Positions 33,166-38,990 of a DNA stretch of 38,990 nt are shown here, in pieces. The stretch is from positions 1 to 38,990 of the forward strand of contig JAGQJE010000263.1 in NCBI GenBank assembly GCA_020430775.1, written 5' to 3'. Position numbers and translations under genes: made by a program. The notes under the pieces were generated by a model. The model worked only from the letters and a program-made list of their open reading frames with translations, did not search any database and was not told where the DNA came from. Positions within the stretch are counted from its first letter, which is position 1. Every line of letters starts with the position of its first letter. This stretch comes from Myxococcales bacterium (GTDB taxonomy: Bacteria; Myxococcota_A; Polyangia; Polyangiales; Houyiibacteriaceae).

Positions 33166-33948
33166 TCAGGCGCCGGCCGGGGTGAGGCGCCGGCGGCACG
33201 CGTCACGCACCCGCGCGTCGAGTTCGGGTGAGTCGGCCACCGCGCGTGCGTCCTGCGCGGTGAGTTGCGCGGCGAGCTGGATCGCGATCTCGAGGGGCGT
33301 GTAGGGGTTGCGCACGAGCGTCCGCTGCACGCGGTAACGAACGTTCCAGCGGCTGTGCTGGAACACGCGGCGCAGCACGTCCGCGACGATGGGGCGCCGC
33401 GCGCACAGCCGCACGATGTCGTCCTCGGTAAGCGCCGGGTTCCGCAGGAGGATCTCGACAACGGCGGGATCCGGATCGCGGATCGCGCGCGCGATGAGTC
33501 GCCGGTCCGGCTTGCGGGCGAGCGTCTTTCGCTCGCCGAGCGTCAAGCGGCGCCCGCCGACGGGGTTCGGTAGGCGCGCGTCCCGCGGGTTCATCGTGCG
33601 GCGGCTCGGCCCGCCGGTGAGGAACTCGGCGGCCTCGGCGAGGTTCGAGTCGCGCGCGATCTGCGCCGCCGCCATCCGCAGCTCGTGCGTCGAGTGATCG
33701 CCGAGCGCTACGGACAGGCCGAGGAGCAGCGTCGTGTACCCGCCGTGTCCCGCGTTCGCTCGCGCGTGCGCCGCCTCGACCATCTCGGCGAGCAGCTCCG
33801 GCGGCAGTTTTCGGACCTCGTACCGCAGGTAGTGCGTGCGGATGTGCGGATCGAGGACGCCCCCGATTCGCTTCATCCACGCGCCCGCGAGCGCCTCCGC
33901 AGGGCTGTCCACCCCGATAAGGTGAGGCGGGGGGCGCGGCGGCGCCAC
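33166..33948 (-). CDS. Helical-repeat (HEAT/LRV-like) protein of unknown function
   Basis: A 260-aa protein with no assigned family. From about residue 145 it shows repeating helical units with RDPDPAVVEILLRNPALTEDDIV, then RNPYTPLEIAI, the RNP/RDP-and-helix pattern of leucine-rich-variant or HEAT-like repeats seen in myxobacterial proteins. The N-terminal half is also helical (RYEVRKLPPELLAEMVEAAH). No signal peptide or catalytic motif is visible. The start is uncertain: GTG 33948 is the longest, and ATG 33876 (MKRIGGVL) is a reasonable shorter one. It is convergent with tatA (21-base gap) and divergent from the sigma factor gene. Confidence 0.6.
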   Translation of the reverse strand: MAPPRPPPHLIGVDSPAEALAGAWMKRIGGVLDPHIRTHYLRYEVRKLPPELLAEMVEAAHARANAGHGGYTTLLLGLSVALGDHSTHELRMAAAQIARDSNLAEAAEFLTGGPSRRTMNPRDARLPNPVGGRRLTLGERKTLARKPDRRLIARAIRDPDPAVVEILLRNPALTEDDIVRLCARRPIVADVLRRVFQHSRWNVRYRVQRTLVRNPYTPLEIAIQLAAQLTAQDARAVADSPELDARVRDACRRRLTPAGA

Positions 33949-34017
33949 AAGGCGTACGCTGGTGCCCGACGCCGGGCAGGGCGAATAATCGCCCGGACGA
34001 CGGTGTTATTGCGAGTG

Positions 34018-34680
34018 ATGCGTATGCGAAAAGCCACGAAGGACGCGAAACGACGAGCTTTCGAGCAGGAGGCGCTGCCCCACCTCGACGCCCTCTACGG
34101 CACGGCGTTGCGGCTCACGCGCTCGCCAGCCGAGGCCGAAGACCTCGTCCAAGATTCGCTTCTCAAGGCGTTTCGCTTCTTCGATCAGTTCCAGCCCGGC
34201 AGCAACATGAAAGCCTGGCTGCTCAAGATCGAGACCAACACGTTCATCAACCGGTACCGCCGCGTCGTCCGGGAGCGAAAGGTGTTCGACGGCGCGCTCG
34301 CGGACCCGGTCGGTGAGGGCGTGATGAGCCGCGCGGCGATGCGCGGGCTGACGCACGCGACCGCGGAGGCGGACCGGCGCTTGCTGGCGGCCGAGATTCA
34401 GCGCGCGCTCGACGCGCTGCCGGAGGAGCACCGCACGATGATCGTGCTCGCGGACATCGAGGAGCTGTCGTACCGAGAGGTCGCCGACGTCGTCGGGTGC
34501 CCCATCGGCACGGTGATGTCGCGGTTGCACCGCGCGCGGCGCTCGATGCAGGAGCACCTCGTCGAGCAGGCGATCCAGTTCGGCATCGTGGACGGCGAGC
34601 CCGACGTGGCCGCAAACGACGGCGACGCACCGCCGGTCTCGCTCGAGGCGTACCGGCGGCGAAAGGAGGCGGCGGGATGA
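34018..34680 (+). CDS. ECF-type RNA polymerase sigma factor
   Basis: A 220-aa extracytoplasmic-function sigma factor. Region 2 spans about residues 20-85, with EDLVQDSLLKAFRF (41-54) and the -10-binding AWLLKIETNTFINRYR (66-81). Region 4 spans about 122-180, with LPEEHRTMIVLADIEELSYR and the helix-turn-helix ADVVGCPIGTVMSRLHRAR. The tail after 185 is acidic and not part of the core fold. ATG 34018 or ATG 34024 could start it. Its stop overlaps the anti-sigma start (ATGA), the usual layout for an ECF pair. Confidence 0.93.
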   Translation: MRMRKATKDAKRRAFEQEALPHLDALYGTALRLTRSPAEAEDLVQDSLLKAFRFFDQFQPGSNMKAWLLKIETNTFINRYRRVVRERKVFDGALADPVGEGVMSRAAMRGLTHATAEADRRLLAAEIQRALDALPEEHRTMIVLADIEELSYREVADVVGCPIGTVMSRLHRARRSMQEHLVEQAIQFGIVDGEPDVAANDGDAPPVSLEAYRRRKEAAG

Positions 34681-35480
34681 CGTGCGGCTTCATTCGTCGG
34701 CACCTCGGGACCTTCCTCGACGGGGAGCTGGATCCGACCACCCAGATCGAGCTCGAGCGCCACATCCAAGGCTGCGCCCGCTGCCAGGAGCAGCTCGAGT
34801 TCGAGCGCGCCTACCGCGATCACTTCCGCCAAGCGGTCGGCGGCGTACGCGCGCCGGCAGGGCTCGAGGCCAGGGTCCTCGCGGCGCTCGATGCGGCGCC
34901 GGCGAGTGAAGCCCCCGGGGCGGCGCCGATGCTGCGGTTCGTGCACCTCGGCCCGCGGCGCGCGATCCCGCTGGCGGCGGCGGCCGCGGTGGTGATGGTC
35001 GTCCTCGGGTCGGTCGGCGTGCCGGGCTCGTCGAACCAGGCGTCGCTCTCGTCGACGGTACCGTTGTTCGAGGACGTCGTACGCGTCCACCAGAGCGACC
35101 TGCCGGCGGACGTCGCGTCCCCCGACCGCGTCGCGCCGTACTTCCAGAACAAGCTCTCGTTTCCCGTGCATCCCGCGCGCTTCGACCGCGTCCACGCCCG
35201 CCTCGTCGGCGCGCGCCTCGCGAGCGTCCGGGGCGGCCGCGCCGCGGTGCTGTATTACGACGTCCTCGGCCGGCGCCTCACCGTCGTCGTCTGCGCCGGC
35301 ACGCAAGGGCCGCCCGCGACGCGCCGCCTGCGCTTCGACGGGCACGAGGTCTACTACCACCGCATCGACGGGTACTTCGTGCCCGTGCGGCGCTACGACG
35401 GCCTGAACTACGCTTTCACCGGCGACTTCGATCAGGAGACGCTGATGCGCCTCGCCGCTTCGGCGCGCATCGGTGACTAG
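34677..35480 (+). CDS. Zinc-binding anti-sigma factor with transmembrane helix
   Basis: A 267-aa anti-sigma factor. The cytoplasmic N-terminus carries an HxxxCxxC zinc motif (His29, Cys33, Cys36) with Cys3 as the probable fourth ligand and FLDGEL between, as in ZAS-domain regulators. A hydrophobic segment at about 96-115 is a single membrane helix. The remaining 150 residues would be outside the inner membrane and have no recognised domain, but YYDVLGRRLTVVVC and FDGHEVYYHRIDGYFVPV suggest a beta-rich sensor. It should hold the sigma factor until a thiol or envelope signal arrives. A GGAGG site inside the end of the sigma gene serves its ATG at 34677. Confidence 0.85.
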   Translation: MTCGFIRRHLGTFLDGELDPTTQIELERHIQGCARCQEQLEFERAYRDHFRQAVGGVRAPAGLEARVLAALDAAPASEAPGAAPMLRFVHLGPRRAIPLAAAAAVVMVVLGSVGVPGSSNQASLSSTVPLFEDVVRVHQSDLPADVASPDRVAPYFQNKLSFPVHPARFDRVHARLVGARLASVRGGRAAVLYYDVLGRRLTVVVCAGTQGPPATRRLRFDGHEVYYHRIDGYFVPVRRYDGLNYAFTGDFDQETLMRLAASARIGD

Positions 35481-35685
35481 CCGCGTCCTCGTGGTCACTG
35501 CCCGCGCTTCGCCAGGGGAGGGGGTACACGCGCCCGACCAGGGCGCTTCGCGGCGCGCAGCGCGGTGACCCCGACCTCGAGCCCGCGCTGTTGCGCCGCG
35601 AGGCGCCGGTTCGTCGGGAGCGGCGCCCGGAGCGCCGCGCGGCAGCCCGTTTCGCCTTTGGGTTTGCGGAGGTGCGCTGGTACGC

Positions 35686-35715
35686 TTGATCCGCGGCGAG
35701 CTTCCTCACTAGAGT
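35686..35715 (+). promoter_or_regulatory. Possible sigma-70 promoter for the coiled-coil protein
   Basis: TTGATC (35686-35691), an 18-base spacer and TAGAGT (35710-35715) lie about 50 bases before the ATG at 35764. The rest of the 283-base gap from 35481 holds no gene. It includes a G+C hairpin, CGGCGC-CCGGA-GCGCCG, at 35621-35637, which might end the sigma/anti-sigma transcript. Confidence 0.35.
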
Positions 35716-35763
35716 GATCCCTGACCGTCATAAAAATCCGTTCGTAGAGGTTGTGAGGCTGGC

Positions 35764-37887
35764 ATGGCGCAGAGGGTCTTGATCTTCGAAAGCGACGCGG
35801 ACTTCGCGGGGGCGCTCAGCGCTGGATTCGCTCGCTACGGCGCGGAGGCCGAGGTGGTCTCGGACGGCGCGACCGGGCTCGCGAGGGCCGAGGCGGAGCG
35901 CCCGGACCTCATCCTCGTGGCGGTCGAGCTGCCCGGCATGAGCGGGTACCTCGTCTGCAAGAAGCTCAAGCGGGACAAAGCGCTGCGCGACGTCCCGCTC
36001 ATCCTGCTCTCCGCGGAGCAGCAGAGCGCGTTCGAGGAGCACCGCCAGCTCAAGTGGCGCGCCGACGACTATGTGCGAAAGCCGGTGTCGGCAAACGAGG
36101 TGCTCGCACGCGCCGCGGGGCTCGTGAGCCTCGGCAGCGACGGCAGCTCGGGCCCGCCGAGCCGGGCCGCGCGCAACGGCTCTGAGCGCGCGCGGGGCGT
36201 CGACGAAGAGATCGACGCGTTCGCCGACACGGCGTTCGACTCGCTCATGTCGGCGGACGCCAAGGCGCTGTCGACGCGACCGCCCTCGCGCGCGCCCTCG
36301 GTCTTGCCGGACGAGCTCGGGCTGGACGACCTCGACGTCGAGGAGCTCGATCTCGAGACCGACCTCATCTCGGAGCCGCCGGGCGCCCGGGAGTCCGCGC
36401 GGGCGTCGAGCGCGCCGACGAACGCGCCGAGCGCACCTGCGCGCGAGCGACGCAGCGGCTCGGTGACGTCCGACCGGCCCTCCAACGTCCCCGGGCTGCG
36501 TGCGGCGCAGGCGCGGATCGAAGAGCTCGAGGAGGAGCTCTCACGGCTGAGCGTTCGGTCCGAGCGGGTGGACGCGCTCGAGCGCGACCTCGCGACGGCG
36601 AAGGCGACGCGCGAGTCGGCCGTGTCGAGCCGCGACTTCCTCGATCTGCGCGAGCAGCTCAACAAGAAGGACAAGGAGCTGCTCGATCTGCGCGACCAGC
36701 TCAGCGCCCGCGACAAGCAGATGCTGGAGCTCCGCGACGAGAACCTCGCCCACGCGCGTGAGCGGGCCGACGTCGAGGACAAGGTGCTCGCGCTCGAGCG
36801 GAAGATCGCCGGGCACGAGGAGAGCCTCGCCGGGCTGGCGGCCGACAAGGACGCGGCCGCCAAGCGCGAGGAGGATCTCAAGGCGCGGCTCGCGCGCGGC
36901 CTCGACAAGGTGCGCAAGCTCACGGACGATCTGGCCGCCGCACGCGAGGCGCACACCGACGAGGTCGAGCGCCAGCGCAGCGACCACGCGGCCGAGACCG
37001 AGCAGCTCGAGGCGTCGCACGCCCAGGAGCTCGCGCGCCTTCGCGAGGAGCACGGCGCCGCCGCCACGCAGCTCCGCATCGAGCACGAGGCGGCGCTCGA
37101 ACAGACTCGGGCCGAGCACGAGGCCGCGCTCGAGCGGGCCCGTGAGGAGCACGCGGCCGCGCTCGAGCAGACGGTGCAGCGCGCGGAGTCGAACCTCGCG
37201 GCGTCGCTCGCGGCGCGGGACGCCGCGCACGACAAGGCGCTCGAAGCGCAGCTCGAGGCGGCGCGACAGCAAGCCGAGGAGGAGCGGGACGAGGCGCTCG
37301 CGAGCCTCCGCGCCGAGCTCGAGTCGGATCGCGACGACGCCCTCAGGGCGGCGAGCGAAGCGCACGCGGCGACGCTCGCGGCCCGGGAGGCCGACCTGCA
37401 CGCGCAGCGCGAGAGCGCCCTGGCCGCGGCGGAGGAAGCGCACACGAAACAGGTCGCGATCCTCGGCGACAAGCTCGCGACGAGCGAGCAGCAGCTCGCC
37501 GAGCATCGGGACGCGCTCGCCGAGACGAGGGAGGTCCTCGAAGCCGCCGAGGGTGAGCGCGACGCGCTGAACGCTAAGCTCGAAGCGCTCCACGCCGAGC
37601 GTGACGACCTCCAGCTCGAGCGCGACCTGCTGACCGAGGAGCACGACCGGCTCCAGCGGGCGCACGCGCGGGCGCACGACCGCATCGAAGCCGACGCCGC
37701 GACGATCGCGGGCGTGCGGGAGGCGTTCGAGGCGGCCCGCACGCACCTCGAGGCGCAGCGGGCGCGCATCGAGGCGAGCGAGGGCGACGCCGGGGCGGAC
37801 GCGCCGTCTGAGCAAGACGGGTCGCGGTCGAGCGACGTCGTGCCCGCGCCGCCGGGACAGGGCGCAGGGGCGGGCGCGGCGTCCTGA
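35764..37887 (+). CDS. FrzS/AglZ-like pseudo-receiver with long coiled coil
   Basis: A 707-aa protein. Residues 1-120 are a response-regulator receiver fold (VLIFESDADF, LILVAVELPGMSGYL, VRKPV with Lys106), but the phospho-acceptor Asp is replaced: Ala53 sits where the Asp should be and Glu55 two residues on. Residues about 125-255 are acidic and Ser/Pro-rich. Residues about 255-680 are an almost unbroken coiled coil with Ala/Glu/Arg heptads, including near-repeats of EHEAALE. The tail is Gly/Ala-rich. This layout is that of FrzS and AglZ of Myxococcus, which act at the cell pole in gliding motility. GAGG lies five bases before the ATG. Confidence 0.8.
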   Translation: MAQRVLIFESDADFAGALSAGFARYGAEAEVVSDGATGLARAEAERPDLILVAVELPGMSGYLVCKKLKRDKALRDVPLILLSAEQQSAFEEHRQLKWRADDYVRKPVSANEVLARAAGLVSLGSDGSSGPPSRAARNGSERARGVDEEIDAFADTAFDSLMSADAKALSTRPPSRAPSVLPDELGLDDLDVEELDLETDLISEPPGARESARASSAPTNAPSAPARERRSGSVTSDRPSNVPGLRAAQARIEELEEELSRLSVRSERVDALERDLATAKATRESAVSSRDFLDLREQLNKKDKELLDLRDQLSARDKQMLELRDENLAHARERADVEDKVLALERKIAGHEESLAGLAADKDAAAKREEDLKARLARGLDKVRKLTDDLAAAREAHTDEVERQRSDHAAETEQLEASHAQELARLREEHGAAATQLRIEHEAALEQTRAEHEAALERAREEHAAALEQTVQRAESNLAASLAARDAAHDKALEAQLEAARQQAEEERDEALASLRAELESDRDDALRAASEAHAATLAAREADLHAQRESALAAAEEAHTKQVAILGDKLATSEQQLAEHRDALAETREVLEAAEGERDALNAKLEALHAERDDLQLERDLLTEEHDRLQRAHARAHDRIEADAATIAGVREAFEAARTHLEAQRARIEASEGDAGADAPSEQDGSRSSDVVPAPPGQGAGAGAAS

Positions 37888-37951
37888 GCGCGCTCGCGGG
37901 CTCGCGACATACGCCGCGCTGCCGCGACGGTGCTGATACGCTCCGCGAAGG

Positions 37952-38990
37952 ATGTCCGGTCGGAGCGCTTGGGATCGAGCAGCGCGGTTCGGCGTGGTCG
38001 CCGCCACGGCCGCCGTGGCGCTCGGGGCGGCGACGGGACGGGCGGCGGTCGCGCAGGCGGGCGGCCCTTCCGCCACGGGGCTCGGTGCCGAGTCCACGGC
38101 GCTCGCAAGGCTCCGCAGCCTCGAGGAGACCTGGGCTGCGCGCGATCGCCTGAGGCAATCCCGCTTCGAACGCGGCGCGCCCACCTGGGCGGACGGGCTG
38201 TGGCTGCCGGACATACCGATCCGTTGGGACGCGCGGACGGTCCGCTACCTCGAGTACTTCCGCGACGACCCGCGCGGCCACCGCGCGATGGCCGAGTGGA
38301 TCGCGAGGTCGACCCGATACGCGCGGCCGATCGAGGCCGCGCTCGCCGCACAGGGGTTGCCGCGGGACCTGCGCTGCGTGCCGATGGTCGAGAGCGCGTA
38401 CGAGCCGACCGCGCGCTCCGATCGCGGCGCCGCGGGGCTCTGGCAGCTCATGGCTCCGACGGCGGCGGCATACGGTGCGGGGCCGTCGTTCTGGGTCGAC
38501 CCCCGGCTCGATCCGCGGCGGTCTTCGGAGGCCGCCGCGCGCCTGCTCCGAGACCTGCACACCCGCTTTGGCTCTTGGGAGCTCGCGCTGTCCGCGTATC
38601 ACATGGGCTACGTCTCGCTGCTGCGGGCGATGCGCCGGTACAACACGAACGACTATGAGACCCTCGCGTCGATCGAGGCGGGCTTGCCATATGAGACGCC
38701 GATGTACGTCAGCAAGATCGCCGCCTGCATGATCGTGCTGCGCAACCTCGACCGCTTCGGCTTCGCCGGCGTCGAGCAGGCGGCGCCGCGCGACGTGGAG
38801 TGGTTCTCCGTCCCGGGCGGCCTGCGGCTCGAGGTCCTCGACGAGGCCGCCGGGCTCGAGGAGGGCACGCTCGCGTCGTACAACCCCGCGCTGATCCGGG
38901 GGCGCACGCCGCCGGGGCGGGAGCGCTGGTCCCTGCGCGTGCCGCCGGGCGCGGCCGAGGCGCTCGCGCGGCGCTGGGGCGCGCTCGAGA
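37952..38990 (+). CDS. Secreted lytic transglycosylase, MltD/Slt-like (partial)
   Basis: The gene runs off the right edge; 346 codons are visible. Residues 1-36 look like a signal peptide (FGVVAATAAVALGAATGRAA, then VAQA). A transglycosylase domain follows: PRDLRCVPMVESAYEPTA with the catalytic Glu147, RGAAGLWQLMAPTAAAYG, and SAYHMGYVSLLRAMRRY, a variant of AYNxG with His in place of Asn. It would cleave peptidoglycan glycan strands in the periplasm. The later segment SVPGGLRLEVLDEAAGLEEGTLASYNPALIRG resembles the linker before LysM repeats in MltD. AAGG lies directly against the ATG, a weak ribosome site. Confidence 0.85.
   Translation, partial: MSGRSAWDRAARFGVVAATAAVALGAATGRAAVAQAGGPSATGLGAESTALARLRSLEETWAARDRLRQSRFERGAPTWADGLWLPDIPIRWDARTVRYLEYFRDDPRGHRAMAEWIARSTRYARPIEAALAAQGLPRDLRCVPMVESAYEPTARSDRGAAGLWQLMAPTAAAYGAGPSFWVDPRLDPRRSSEAAARLLRDLHTRFGSWELALSAYHMGYVSLLRAMRRYNTNDYETLASIEAGLPYETPMYVSKIAACMIVLRNLDRFGFAGVEQAAPRDVEWFSVPGGLRLEVLDEAAGLEEGTLASYNPALIRGRTPPGRERWSLRVPPGAAEALARRWGALE

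Noticed and set aside
36069-38351. 760-codon minus-strand frame, extremely Ser/Arg/Ala-rich
   Set aside because: It mirrors the Ala/Glu/Arg codons of the coiled-coil gene on the other strand and has no domain.

Overview
The window is very G+C-rich, densely packed bacterial DNA and reads as a myxobacterium-like chromosome (Myxococcota, possibly Polyangia/Sandaracinaceae). The organism call is inferred from gene content: a FrzS/AglZ-like pseudo-receiver with a long coiled coil, an aryl-polyene-type ketosynthase set, a mitochondrial-type NAD isocitrate dehydrogenase and a Grx4-rhodanese fusion. No rRNA, tRNA, CRISPR array or intact insertion sequence was seen. Many gene pairs overlap by four bases (ATGA or GTGA), so translational coupling is common.

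Region 1 (47-4237, minus strand) is a coenzyme F420 cluster. An LLM-type flavin/F420 oxidoreductase is followed by npdG (F420:NADP reductase), cofE, cofD and cofC. It covers the late biosynthetic steps, cofactor recycling and a probable user enzyme. The FO synthase genes (cofG/cofH) are not in the window. A 14-bp tandem repeat and a diguanylate cyclase separate it from region 2.

Region 2 (5637-12645, minus strand) is a catabolic operon: MDR reductase, two SDRs, two acyl-CoA dehydrogenases, a third SDR and an alpha/beta hydrolase. The SDR/FadE30-like pair and the SDR/SDR pair resemble, from memory, the ipdF-fadE30 and Rv3548c-Rv3549c pairs of the mycobacterial cholesterol C/D-ring pathway. A palindrome fitting the published KstR motif TnnAACnnGTTnnA lies just upstream of the first gene.

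Region 3 (12.7-15.3 kb) looks like accessory DNA: a plus-strand Rpn/transposase_31-type nuclease gene, about 830 bp without a convincing gene but with two small perfect hairpins, and an orphan HicB-type antitoxin.

Region 4 (15.3-23.7 kb) is housekeeping: murJ, hslO (Hsp33), an NAD isocitrate dehydrogenase, an RND/MMPL transporter, rpsT, holA and a secreted unknown.

Region 5 (23763-28974, minus strand) is a five-gene aryl-polyene-like set: ketosynthase, chain-length-factor-like protein lacking the active Cys, FabG reductase, second ketosynthase, and a flavoprotein with a halogenase-type WxWxIP motif. Dehydratases, acyl carrier proteins and a starter ligase are absent here.

Region 6 (29.0-39.0 kb) holds a Grx4/IscA-like/rhodanese fusion, a sulfotransferase, a methyltransferase, a HAD phosphatase, tatA, a repeat protein, an ECF sigma factor with a zinc-binding anti-sigma factor, the FrzS/AglZ-like coiled-coil protein and, running off the right edge, a secreted lytic transglycosylase.
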